From assembly GCA_028284905.1 (NCBI GenBank), contig JANQQU010000022.1:248001-312000 (forward strand): a DNA stretch of 64,000 nt, given 5' to 3'. Numbering within the stretch: position 1 is the stretch's first letter; the number at the start of each line of letters is the position of its first letter. This stretch comes from Calditrichia bacterium. GTDB lineage: Bacteria > Calditrichota > Calditrichia > RBG-13-44-9 > J075. The position numbers were made by a program, and so were the translations under genes. The notes beneath the pieces were generated by a model. It saw only the letters and a program-made list of their open reading frames with translations, had not been told where the DNA came from and searched no databases. Positions 26,194-34,417 of this stretch are shown here, in pieces.

Positions 26194-27126
26194 TTACAGG
26201 CGACTGAGGGCAAAAGCAGCTGCGCCCAATAAGCCAGCCTTGTTGCCCAGCCTGGCCCGGACGATTCTAACGTTTGCAGTCGCAGAGGCCATTGCCAGCG
26301 GCAGGGCTTTTTCGGCGATTGCTGCTACAAACCAGTCACCAGCTTCGCTAACGCCACCACCGATGATAATCACCTGCGGATTAAAAATATTTAGCATGTT
26401 GGCGACGCCAATGCTAACAATCTGAATCTCTTCATCGATGACCTGAGTAGCTTCCGCTTCACCGGCATTGTAGCGTTCAAATATTGTTATAGTGCTTTCG
26501 ATCTTTTCATTGGGTTTTAAGCGATTATAATTTTCAATCATTGCCGTTGCCGAAGCATACATTTCCCAGCAACCAATACCCCCGCACCGGCAGCGTATAC
26601 CATCGTAGCGAATGCTCATGTGGCCTAATTCCGAGCCAGCGTAATTGCTGCCGCGGAATAATTTGTTGTCAATGACAATACCGCCTCCAATGCCGGTTCC
26701 CAAAGTAATGCAGGCAACGTTTGAGGCGCCATCACCAGCGCCGTAGCGGGCTTCTCCAAAAGCCATCATATTCGCATCGTTGTCAATCCAGACCGGTAAG
26801 TTGAGACGGCTTTCCAGCCAGGGTTTGATTTTTACATTCTTCCAAAGTTTAAAATTTGGCGTATTTCCCATTAATGTGCCGGATTCCACATTCACCGAAC
26901 CGGGCGTGCCCATGCCGATGGCTGAAATTGCTGTGCCGTTTTTTTGGGCAATGTCGATTGCTTCTCGGGCAGCCGTCAATAAATCATTAAGAATCACTTC
27001 CGCTGGTTGATCTGCCTGTGTCGGGCATTGGGATTCGTGAAGGATTTCGCCTTTGGCCGAACAGATGCCATATTTAATAGCAGTGCCGCCGAGGTCCAGG
27101 CCAACAGCGTATTGCGGTGCGCTCAT
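26194..27126 (-). CDS. ROK-family sugar kinase (glucokinase or N-acetylhexosamine kinase-like)
   Basis: A 310-residue cytoplasmic kinase. The phosphate-binding loop is YAVGLDLGGTAIKYG near the N-terminus. The catalytic Asp sits in PVWIDNDANMMAFGE, the ROK signature runs through GTGIGGGIVIDNKLFRG...ELGHM, and the zinc site is CRCGGIGCWE. A Glu-His pair (ELGH) near the sugar site is typical of glucose and N-acetylglucosamine/mannosamine kinases. The frame opens at 27192, but ATG 27126 (MSAPQYAVGLDLGG) fits the family and has AGGAA upstream. It precedes glycosylasparaginase in a two-gene unit, which makes N-acetylglucosamine a plausible substrate; that is inference. Confidence 0.92.
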   Translation of the reverse strand: MSAPQYAVGLDLGGTAIKYGICSAKGEILHESQCPTQADQPAEVILNDLLTAAREAIDIAQKNGTAISAIGMGTPGSVNVESGTLMGNTPNFKLWKNVKIKPWLESRLNLPVWIDNDANMMAFGEARYGAGDGASNVACITLGTGIGGGIVIDNKLFRGSNYAGSELGHMSIRYDGIRCRCGGIGCWEMYASATAMIENYNRLKPNEKIESTITIFERYNAGEAEATQVIDEEIQIVSIGVANMLNIFNPQVIIIGGGVSEAGDWFVAAIAEKALPLAMASATANVRIVRARLGNKAGLLGAAAFALSRL

Positions 27127-27318
27127 AACATAATTCCTGATTTTGAAGTAAAAATTGAAGAAAATTCCACTTGCCCGTTGAGTTGCCGGCAAAAGGGAGC
27201 GTCCGGCAGAAAATACAATAAGGAAATGAGTATACCAAGATTCGCTATTACTGTCAAGGGCAAGTTTGCTGTTTCGGATGGTTGGAAAGGAGAGGGGGGC
27301 GAAAATTTCTGGTCATAC

Positions 27319-27356
27319 AGTAAAAATAGAAAACCTCTGCCCATCAGGGCAGAGGT
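27319..27356 (-). terminator. Terminator after the WV-repeat gene
   Basis: A perfect 10-bp stem, ACCTCTGCCC (27333-27342) with GGGCAGAGGT (27347-27356), around the loop ATCA. On the minus strand it is followed by TTTTCTATTTTT. It lies just beyond the stop of the gene at 27404. Confidence 0.85.
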
Positions 27357-27403
27357 CGTAGAGGTAAGGTACTTAGCTGGGAGAAGGAGAATTGTAATTT
27401 TTA

Positions 27404-27718
27404 TTAGACACGCTTCCAATGTCCGGGCACCCATTTATATCCGTTTTTCACGGATTTCCAGTGAGCAGGCACCCAAACAAAACCTTTACGCGGCTTTACC
27501 CATTTGCCTTTAACCCACACGAAATTACCCTTTTTCCATTGCCAGCTCCCTTTAACCCAAACTGCATTTTTGAATGGGCGCTGCGTTTTTACTTCAACTT
27601 TTACTGCCGGTGGGCGCTTTTTAATAACGATAACTTTACCCGCCTGGGCTGTGCCGGAAAAGGCCATTAGGAAACCACTTAAAAGTATCAAAAAGAAAAA
27701 TCTGTTTACACGTTTCAT
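27404..27718 (-). CDS. Small secreted WV/GHW-repeat protein
   Basis: A 104-residue basic protein. A signal peptide (FFFLILLSGFLMAFSGTAQA, about 6-25) is followed by short repeats of aromatic and basic residues: AVWVKGSW, FVWVKGKWVKPRKG, FVWVPAHW and YKWVPGHW. It belongs to the loosely defined YXWVxGHW-repeat proteins found in many Gram-negative envelopes, whose function is unknown. The frame is open to 27835, but ATG 27718 has AAGGAG seven bases upstream and starts a clean signal peptide. The tandem repeats suggest a small beta structure or a surface-binding module. Confidence 0.8.
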   Translation of the reverse strand: MKRVNRFFFLILLSGFLMAFSGTAQAGKVIVIKKRPPAVKVEVKTQRPFKNAVWVKGSWQWKKGNFVWVKGKWVKPRKGFVWVPAHWKSVKNGYKWVPGHWKRV

Positions 27719-28094
27719 TGCTTGCTCCTTATTCGCTTTGTTTGTCATTTTTAAGCTCTGCTTTTCTATAATGCGATTACCGTGCCAAAACTGAAATACG
27801 CTCTTTTTAAGGATTTCTTGTCCGAAAACCGGCAAAAGTGTCCCTGACAGTACACTGTAAAGTTCCAGCCGGGACAGCTGGAGTTTTTTAACATTTCATT
27901 GTAAAAAAGTGAATTTTTTAATAATGTTATCCCTGCAAGCAGTGAAATTTGATGCTTGTATATAAAAATAGAATAGCGGCTGGGGTAGCCGTCAGATTTA
28001 CGGATGTATGGATTCTCTTACCGGTATTCTTTGCTTACCGACGCAATTAACTTTTCGCTCTCGCTATCCAAAGTTTAATGATGGGATATTCACT
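27719..28094. other. Divergent spacer with a terminator-like hairpin
   Basis: Separates the WV-repeat gene (leftward) from the threonine dehydrogenase gene (rightward). It contains the palindrome ACAGT-AC-ACTGT (27847-27858) and then TCCAGC (27864-27869) paired with GCTGGA (27877-27882), followed by GTTTTTTA. Read rightward this looks like a terminator about 200 bases before the dehydrogenase start, so it could be an attenuator in that gene's leader. No gene seen. Confidence 0.5.
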
Positions 28095-29033
28095 ATGAAG
28101 AAGATATTGATTACAGGTGCTTGTGGGCAGATTGGTACAGAGCTAACAATAAAATTAGCCGAGATGTATGGTGATGAAAATATTATTACGACTGATATAC
28201 AAAAACCGCCGGCGGTTATTCGGGAGCATAGTAAATTTGAATATTTAAACGTTATGGATACCGATCAGCTCGCGAAAGCAGTAGTTGATCACGATATTGA
28301 TACAATTTTTCATATGGCCGCGATTCTTTCCGCAACTGGCGAGAAAAACCCTAAATTTGCCTATGACATCAATATGCAGGGCTTAATGAATGTCCTGGAA
28401 GTTGCCTGCCGTAAGCGTGTCAAAAAATTAGTAACACCCAGCTCTATCGCCGTCTTCGGACCGGACGCGCCCAAACAGAATACCCCGAATGAAATTCCAT
28501 TAAACCCCACAACGATGTATGGCGTAACCAAAGTTGCCGGCGAAAAGTTGCTCCAATATTATTATCTGAAATTTGGCCTGGATACCCGCTCTTTGCGCTA
28601 TCCGGGTATCATCAGCAGCGAGACCGCACCCGGTGGCGGTACAACTGATTATGCTGTCGATTTCTATTTGCATGCTGCCCGCGGAGAAAACTATACCTGT
28701 TTTGTTGAAAAAGATACTGTTTTACCCTTCATGTATATGGCTGACGCGATTAAAGCCCTGATCGATTTAGCGAATGCAGACAACAATCGATTACGCCGGC
28801 GAGTTTACAACGTTAGCGCAATGGCATTGTCCGCTGAAGAAGTTGTTACGTCCATCCAGCAGTATAAGCCGGATTTTCATTGCGACTATAATGCCGATTC
28901 CCGCCAAAAGATTGCCGATTCCTGGCCGGATAGTATCAGCGATAAGGAAGCACGAGATGAGTGGGATTGGTCGCCTGATTATGATTTGGACAAAATGACC
29001 CGGGAAATGCTTGAGAGGCTGGCAACAAAATAA
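28095..29033 (+). CDS. L-threonine 3-dehydrogenase, short-chain/epimerase type
   Basis: A 312-residue NAD-dependent SDR enzyme of the UDP-glucose-epimerase-like threonine dehydrogenase group. It oxidises L-threonine to 2-amino-3-oxobutyrate, which then gives glycine and acetyl-CoA or aminoacetone. The Rossmann motif is GACGQIG (about 8-14). The catalytic set is Ser in TPSSIAVFG and Tyr-Lys in MYGVTK. The region LRYPGIISSETAPGGGTTDYAVDFYLHA and the sequence LPFMYMADAIKALIDL match this group rather than sugar epimerases. ATG 28095 starts the fold; 29 upstream in-frame codons (from 28008) look untranslated. The TlpA-like gene starts within its stop codon (TAATG), so the two are coupled. The ligase Kbl is not in the window. 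Confidence 0.85.
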   Translation: MKKILITGACGQIGTELTIKLAEMYGDENIITTDIQKPPAVIREHSKFEYLNVMDTDQLAKAVVDHDIDTIFHMAAILSATGEKNPKFAYDINMQGLMNVLEVACRKRVKKLVTPSSIAVFGPDAPKQNTPNEIPLNPTTMYGVTKVAGEKLLQYYYLKFGLDTRSLRYPGIISSETAPGGGTTDYAVDFYLHAARGENYTCFVEKDTVLPFMYMADAIKALIDLANADNNRLRRRVYNVSAMALSAEEVVTSIQQYKPDFHCDYNADSRQKIADSWPDSISDKEARDEWDWSPDYDLDKMTREMLERLATK

Positions 29034-29962
29034 TGATCGATGGAATCACTAAGAAAATAAGCAGTGGATTTAATTGGCTGCATATGCTCGGCTGGGCAGT
29101 AGCGTTACTTTTTATTGCAATTGCAGGCGGAAATTATAACCCGAAATTGAATTTGCTTAGCGCTATCCTGGCGATTGGGGGAGCGATTGCCGGATTCTTT
29201 TCGGAGCAGCATTTATCTAATAATCGCATAACTGCGGCAGCGAGCGTTTCACTGCCCTTATTGATATTGCCCTTTCTCCAACCAAACTTATTCTCTCCGG
29301 ATATTTCAATACTCTTATCCCTGCTGGTGATGTCCGGTTTCCTGTTTGCTGGTCTTTTACGCAAATATTGGCCAGGTGAACAACGATATTCTTATCTCTT
29401 GCTGATGATATCCTGGGGTATTATGATTACGATTATCTCCCTTACGGGTGTTACTCGACTCCTGGAGCCAATGATGGTCGTTCCGCCGGCAAATAGCGAC
29501 TCAGAATATAATTACAATGCCTTCGGCGAACTCGAGATTAAGACGCTGGAAGGAGAGGTCTGGGATTCCCGGGCAGTTTCCGGAAAAGTGCTGGTGCTGG
29601 ATTTCTGGGCAACCTGGTGTGCTCCCTGCTTAGTACAATTACCAGCACTGCAAGCAGTGCATGAGCGCTATGAGAACAATCCGAATGTGCTCGTTTTTGG
29701 TATTATTCTGGAAGAAAAAAGAATGATGCCCCGCATTGTAGCCTTCAATGAAAATAAGGGATATAGTTTCCCTATGGCCTTCGATACATTTCATCGCATG
29801 GCTACTCGTTTTGGTGCGGATAAAATCCCTCATACGGTTATTATTGACAAAAAAGGTGTTGTTCGGGACGAACATACCGGATTAAAGGAAAGTAATGACG
29901 ACTTTGTTAATACGCTTAATACACAAATAGAAAAATTACTTAAAGAAGACTCACCGAAATAA
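29033..29962 (+). CDS. Polytopic membrane protein with TlpA/ResA-like thioredoxin domain
   Basis: A 309-residue protein. Four or five hydrophobic helices occupy residues 15-145. A periplasmic thioredoxin fold follows, with WATWCAPC (redox CXXC, about 190-197), the cis-Pro region DKIPHTVIIDKKG, and a C-terminal helix. TlpA/ResA proteins keep cytochrome c apoproteins or other periplasmic cysteines reduced, which fits an organism with c-type cytochromes (see 10355-11263). The extra membrane region suggests it may receive electrons through the membrane as DsbD/CcdA do, but no conserved Cys pair is apparent there, so a plain anchor is more likely. It overlaps the threonine dehydrogenase stop by one base (TAATG). 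Confidence 0.8.
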   Translation: MIDGITKKISSGFNWLHMLGWAVALLFIAIAGGNYNPKLNLLSAILAIGGAIAGFFSEQHLSNNRITAAASVSLPLLILPFLQPNLFSPDISILLSLLVMSGFLFAGLLRKYWPGEQRYSYLLLMISWGIMITIISLTGVTRLLEPMMVVPPANSDSEYNYNAFGELEIKTLEGEVWDSRAVSGKVLVLDFWATWCAPCLVQLPALQAVHERYENNPNVLVFGIILEEKRMMPRIVAFNENKGYSFPMAFDTFHRMATRFGADKIPHTVIIDKKGVVRDEHTGLKESNDDFVNTLNTQIEKLLKEDSPK

Positions 29963-30080
29963 TCGCATATCCTTAATTCTATTATATATAAATTCCCCAC
30001 AAGTGCAATTAATCAGGACTTTTGTTGTCTAAGATTAAAAGCATTTAATCGTATTTATTGTCTGCCTGAAAGGGAGAATC

Positions 30081-31001
30081 ATGAAGCACTTGTATTTATA
30101 TCTTTTCAATCGCCGTAATCTTCTGATTAATAGCGAATTACCTACTTATTCAGCAATGCCGCCTGCTACTAAATATTTGGCTAGAATCGCATTTCTCTCA
30201 TTATGTGCCTTTATCTGTTTTTGGATGACGGGATGTGGCAGCACATTGCCATTAGATAGTAAATGGCCTGCAAATAATATCGTCGTCGATGGGAAGCAGG
30301 AAGAATGGGGAGATAATATCAATTACATCGAAGATAAAAACATCGCACTGGGGTTTGCCAATGATGACCAATTTCTCTACATCAGCCTCTCCGGAATCAA
30401 GAGAGATCTCCAGTGGCAAATTATGACGATGGGATTAACATTTTGGTTTGACCCGGACGGCGGTAAAGAAAAAACTTTTGGTATCAAATTTCCGGTGGGT
30501 AGAATCGGGCAGCGGGGACTCTCCCAACAACGGCAAGGCTGGGGAGAAGAGAGCGAAGAAGAACGCATGAACAGGCAAAAGAAAGCATTGGAAGCTATTG
30601 AGATTTTCACCAATGGTGATGATGAACCCTTTCGGATGCGGATAGGGGAGGCGATGGGCATCGCGGCAAAAGTGAGTGGTTTGCCGGAGTCTATGACTTG
30701 CGAGTTGAAAATACCACTATCCGAGGGTGCGGGATTCCCCTATGCGATAAATGTAACGCCGGGCAGTACACTGGGGGTTGGTTTAGAGACCGGAAAACTG
30801 GATCGCAATAGCATGCAAGGGCTTCGTGCTGGTGGAGGTGTTGGGAGACGGTCCGGCGGCGGAGGAATGCGTGGTGGCCGTGGCGGCGGCAGAGGGCCGG
30901 CCGGAGGTGGTGAACGTCCACAAATGGGGAGTCAATTTAAATTGTGGATGGCAATTTCGCTGGATAACAAGGCAGAAAATGCCGCCCTTCTGGAAAATTA
31001 G
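30081..31001 (+). CDS. Lipoprotein with CBM9-like domain and Gly/Arg-rich segment
   Basis: A 306-residue predicted lipoprotein. A long N-terminal region leads into a hydrophobic stretch and the lipobox FWMTGC (Cys near residue 52). The next 180 residues resemble the CBM9-like fold found in sugar-binding and cytochrome-linked proteins (NNIVVDGKQEEWGD at its start, DDQFLYISLSG, LTFWFDPDGGK). A very glycine-rich stretch with Arg-Gly-Gly motifs follows (about 250-282, for example MRGGRGGGRGPAGGG), unusual for this fold, before a final beta strand. The start ATG 30081 has AAGGGAGA just upstream. Function unknown; ligand binding at the cell surface is a guess. Confidence 0.65.
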   Translation: MKHLYLYLFNRRNLLINSELPTYSAMPPATKYLARIAFLSLCAFICFWMTGCGSTLPLDSKWPANNIVVDGKQEEWGDNINYIEDKNIALGFANDDQFLYISLSGIKRDLQWQIMTMGLTFWFDPDGGKEKTFGIKFPVGRIGQRGLSQQRQGWGEESEEERMNRQKKALEAIEIFTNGDDEPFRMRIGEAMGIAAKVSGLPESMTCELKIPLSEGAGFPYAINVTPGSTLGVGLETGKLDRNSMQGLRAGGGVGRRSGGGGMRGGRGGGRGPAGGGERPQMGSQFKLWMAISLDNKAENAALLEN

Positions 31002-31014
31002 CATTTATATTTCT

Positions 31015-31079
31015 CCATGCCGGTAAGAAACCCAGGCTGGCTTTTCATTTTGTATGGCAGCCGGTTTCTGTTGGCATGG
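31015..31079. terminator. Long stem-loop between convergent genes
   Basis: Three stacked stems with small bulges: CCATGCC (31015-31021) with GGCATGG (31073-31079), AGAAACC (31026-31032) with GGTTTCT (31063-31069), and GGCTG (31035-31039) with CAGCC (31058-31062), around an 18-base loop. Lies between the lipoprotein and prpE stop codons. No good T tract, so a mini-element or processing hairpin is also possible. Confidence 0.55.
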
Positions 31080-31092
31080 GAAATTGTCCAAA

Positions 31093-32997
31093 CTACGATT
31101 GTTGCCTGGGATACCCGAGCTGCTTAAAGTCCGCAGTAATTTCCTCCAGAATAACCGGGTCATCGATTGTTGCCGGCACTTTATAATCCATGCCATCAGC
31201 AATCTTTTTCATCGTTCCGCGAAGAATTTTTCCGGACCGGGTTTTCGGTAATCGCTTGACAACCGTGGCTATTTTGAACGAGGCAACCGGACCAATTTTG
31301 TTCCGGACCATCTGGATGAGTTCGCCGATGATCTCGGCATCATTTCTTTCCACACCAGCCTTTAGCACTATTGTGCCAAGGGGAATTTCCCCTTTCAGCT
31401 TATCAGCCACACCCAATACTGCACATTCCGCAACATCAGGATGTGCTGAAAGTACTTCTTCCATAGCGCCGGTCGAGAGGCGATGCCCGGCAACATTGAT
31501 AATGTCATCGGTTCGGCTCATGACCCAGAGATAATTGTCGTCATCAATAAATCCGGCATCGGAAGTATTGTAATAGCCGGGGAATTCTGTTAAATAGGAA
31601 TTCCTGAATCCTTCATCATTTTGCCAAAGCGTTGGCAGGCAGCCGGGAGGCAGCGGTAGCTTGATAGCAATTGTGCCAATCTGCCCTGCTGGTAATTCAT
31701 TATTATTTTCATCGAGTACCTGGACATTGTAGCCCGGTACCGGTCTGGCACAGGAACCGGGTTTTACCTCGGATAGACCGAGTCCGGCACAATTAGCACC
31801 AATTGCCCAACCAGTTTCTGTCTGCCACCAATGATCAATGACTGGCACGTTCAGTTGCTCCCGTGCCCAGTGCAGTGTATTGGGGTCACAACGTTCGCCG
31901 GCCAGAAAGAGTGTCCGGAAATGCTGAAGATCGTATTTGCGGATAAATTCACCATTTGGGTCTTCACGCTTGATTGCCCGAAAAGCTGTCGGTGCTGTAA
32001 ACATTACCGAAACCTTATGTTGGGAGATCACCCGCCAGAATGCGCCGGGATCCGGAGTACCTACCGGTTTTCCTTCATACAAAACCGTTGTGCAACCCAT
32101 AAACAGCGGTGCATAGATAATGTAGGAATGTCCGACAACCCAGCCGACATCGGAAGCAGCCCAAAAAACCTCGCCGGGATTTACACCGTAAATGTTTTTC
32201 ATGCTCCACTTCAATGCTACGAGGTGGCCGCCATTATCACGCACCACGCCTTTCGGAACGCCGGTGGTGCCGGAGGTGTAGAGGATGTAAAGCGGGTCGG
32301 TGGCAGCCAGGGGCGTACAAGGGACCGGCTGGGCATCTTTCATTAATGCCTGCCAGTCGAGATCGCGACCTGCCGTCATCGCCGCATTCACCTGCGGTCG
32401 TTGAAAAACAATGGTCTTATCCGGTTTAGCGGTCGCTTGCTCGATCGCAGCATCCAGCAATGGCTTATAGGGAATGACTTTTTTCCCCTCGATGCCGCAA
32501 GATGCGGAAACAATCAGTTTGGGACGGGCATCGTCGATACGCGTGGCCAGCTCCCGGGCGGCAAATCCGCCGAAGACGACAGAATGAACCGCACCGATTC
32601 GGGCACAAGCAAGCATTGCGATAACCGTCTCCGGTATCATCGGCATGTAGATGACAACCCGGTCGCCTTTTTCGACACCGTTTGCCTGCAGCACGCCAGC
32701 AAACCGGGCGACGTTATCCAGCAATTCCAGATAAGTGAAAGTTTTAACCGTGCCGGTAACCGGACTGTCATAGATTAACGCAGCCTGCTCGCCCCGGCAA
32801 CGGTCGACGTGAAGATCCAGGGCATTATAGCAACTATTGGTAACGCCCCCGGTAAACCAACGATAGTATGGAATGTTTGTATCATCCAGTACCTTATCCC
32901 ATCGCTTGAACCAGTGTACATCATCTGCAACTTCGCTCCAGAAGCCATCAGGATCGCTTAACGATCGTTCGTAGAGAGTCTGATATGTATTCGCCAT
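31093..32997 (-). CDS. prpE: Propionyl-CoA synthetase / acyl-CoA synthetase
   Basis: A 634-residue ATP-dependent acyl-CoA synthetase, full length for the PrpE/Acs group. Core motifs are the P-loop-like LYTSGTTGVPKGVVR, the adenylate-binding HWWQTETGW, the hinge TSDAGFIDDDNYLWVMSRTDDIINVAGHR, and the C-terminal TRSGKILRG with the catalytic, often acetylated, lysine. N-terminal DVHWFKRWDKVLDD...WFTGGVTNSCYNALD is typical. PrpE-type wording such as GYNVQVLDENNNELPAGQIGTIAIKLPLPPG favours propionate, but acetate cannot be excluded. The start ATG 32997 is preceded by AAAGGAGA. Cytoplasmic; products feed propionyl-CoA or acetyl-CoA metabolism. Confidence 0.9.
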   Translation of the reverse strand: MANTYQTLYERSLSDPDGFWSEVADDVHWFKRWDKVLDDTNIPYYRWFTGGVTNSCYNALDLHVDRCRGEQAALIYDSPVTGTVKTFTYLELLDNVARFAGVLQANGVEKGDRVVIYMPMIPETVIAMLACARIGAVHSVVFGGFAARELATRIDDARPKLIVSASCGIEGKKVIPYKPLLDAAIEQATAKPDKTIVFQRPQVNAAMTAGRDLDWQALMKDAQPVPCTPLAATDPLYILYTSGTTGVPKGVVRDNGGHLVALKWSMKNIYGVNPGEVFWAASDVGWVVGHSYIIYAPLFMGCTTVLYEGKPVGTPDPGAFWRVISQHKVSVMFTAPTAFRAIKREDPNGEFIRKYDLQHFRTLFLAGERCDPNTLHWAREQLNVPVIDHWWQTETGWAIGANCAGLGLSEVKPGSCARPVPGYNVQVLDENNNELPAGQIGTIAIKLPLPPGCLPTLWQNDEGFRNSYLTEFPGYYNTSDAGFIDDDNYLWVMSRTDDIINVAGHRLSTGAMEEVLSAHPDVAECAVLGVADKLKGEIPLGTIVLKAGVERNDAEIIGELIQMVRNKIGPVASFKIATVVKRLPKTRSGKILRGTMKKIADGMDYKVPATIDDPVILEEITADFKQLGYPRQQS

Positions 32998-33139
32998 AAC
33001 CGATCTCCTTTACCGTTTTATGAGATACTGAAATATACTTAAATAGTGCTATATGAATAAAGGTTATTAATAAATTCTTTGAAGGAGGGCAGCGTTTTAT
33101 ATGTCGTTTTTGCGGAGAGATACCTGGTGATTTTAAAGT

Positions 33140-33176
33140 ATGATGCTGCCATACAGGAAGGGGATGACAGCATCAT
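33140..33176 (-). terminator. Hairpin downstream of the dienelactone hydrolase gene
   Basis: ATGATGCTG (33140-33148) pairs with CAGCATCAT (33168-33176), with three further pairs inside after a mismatch. On the minus strand it lies 33 bases after the stop at 33209. The T tract is weak. Confidence 0.45.
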
Positions 33177-33208
33177 AAGATTGCTTTAAAATGCTTTGCA
33201 TTTTTATA

Positions 33209-34057
33209 TCACAAATTTGCGTTGCCCGTGGGTAACAGGACATTGAAAAGGATGCTCATATGATTCCAGGAGCTGGTATCCGCATGGGCGTCATATGCGA
33301 GCGGCAGGGAGAACTTCTCGCCGTTTGCATCCGCATCAGGATTGGTAAAAGCATGTACGGCGCCCTGATAGTTGATAAATTCGTAAACTGCCCCGGCATT
33401 GTCCATTTCTTCTTTAAACGCCGCAATTTGTTCCTTGGTGACAAACGGATCGTCTTGCCCGTTACAAACCATTATTTGTGCCTTAATATCGCCGGGTTGA
33501 ACCTCATGGTGACTGTCCAGGCTGCCATGAAAACTAACGACCGCATCGAGATCTGTGCCGATCCGGGCCATATGCAGCACAATGCCACCACCAAAACAAT
33601 AGCCAATGGCTGCAATTTTTTCCGGATCAACGGAATCATGTTTTTTAACAAGATCCATCGCTGCATTGAACCGTGCTTCTCCGGCGGAAAGATTTTGAAA
33701 AACTTCACCGGAAAATTTCATGGCATCCTGTGGATGTGCAGCCTGTTTACCACCGCCAAACATGTCTATGGCAAGAGCAGTGTAACCCATCTCTGCTAAC
33801 TGAATGGCGCGTTTCCGGGTATAGTCATTATGTCCCCACCATTCATGTACAATGAGTACCGCCGGCCGTTTTCCGGTTTTAGTTTTGTCAAATGCTAAAA
33901 AACCTTTCATGTTAGTTTCACCATCAGTATAACTAACTTCTTCGGTTTGAATCGGTCCGGTATCCCCACCGGCAGGCGGCGTTTCACCAATATCTCCATT
34001 GTCTGCAGTAGTGCAGGCCAGGAAAATGGTAAATGCAAAAACAAGTAAATATCTCAT
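33209..34057 (-). CDS. Dienelactone hydrolase family lipoprotein
   Basis: A 282-residue alpha/beta hydrolase. A short lipoprotein signal ends at TIFLACT (Cys15), so the enzyme is membrane-tethered in the periplasm or outer membrane, unlike the cytoplasmic catechol-pathway enzyme. The family triad is visible: Cys in AAIGYCFGGG, Asp in NGQDDPF and His in GAVHAFTNP. Early segments PAVLIVHEWWGHND and AEMGYTALAIDMFGGG are typical of the DLH family. A strong AAGGAGG site lies eight bases before ATG 34057. Substrate unknown; the context (prpE, M28 peptidase) does not define a pathway. Confidence 0.87.
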   Translation of the reverse strand: MRYLLVFAFTIFLACTTADNGDIGETPPAGGDTGPIQTEEVSYTDGETNMKGFLAFDKTKTGKRPAVLIVHEWWGHNDYTRKRAIQLAEMGYTALAIDMFGGGKQAAHPQDAMKFSGEVFQNLSAGEARFNAAMDLVKKHDSVDPEKIAAIGYCFGGGIVLHMARIGTDLDAVVSFHGSLDSHHEVQPGDIKAQIMVCNGQDDPFVTKEQIAAFKEEMDNAGAVYEFINYQGAVHAFTNPDADANGEKFSLPLAYDAHADTSSWNHMSILFNVLLPTGNANL

Positions 34058-34296
34058 TAATATACCTCCTTGGGTGATTTTTAAATTATTCGCTGCCTAA
34101 TATAAGAAAATTCCGACAATCAGAGAAATGAATAACTGCGATTATTAGTAAAAGGATTTTCTGGAAAGATTTAAAACAGGGGAGGAAACGCCATATGCTG
34201 TATCATGATTGCGACAAAAATACCTGGTTTTACTATATTGTATTACATATCTACAAATTAATCGAAAATGCAATAAGAACAAACAGCGCGACCTCT

Positions 34297-34332
34297 ATTC
34301 ATCCTGAGTTTGTCGAAGGGCTCAGAATGAAT
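34297..34332. repeat. Copy of the widespread 'HPEFVEG' intergenic hairpin repeat
   Basis: ATTCATCCTGAG-TTTGTCGAAGGG-CTCAGAATGAAT, a 12-bp inverted repeat with one mismatch, inside the 360-base spacer 34058-34417. Close relatives of CATCCTGAGCTTGTCGAAGG are scattered through many bacterial genomes and create 'HPELVEG' peptides when translated. The 69-codon ORF spanning it (34195-34404) is therefore not called. The rest of the spacer shows nothing. Confidence 0.7.
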
Positions 34333-34417
34333 ATGAATTTCAGATCGGCGGTTCTTCTAATAAACAGTGCATTGGAAAAATTCGGAACCTATTGTTTAGT
34401 CTAATAGTCTACACAAG

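Noticed and set aside
34195-34404. 69-codon ORF
   Set aside because: Half of it is the dispersed HPEFVEG-type hairpin repeat and it lacks a ribosome binding site.
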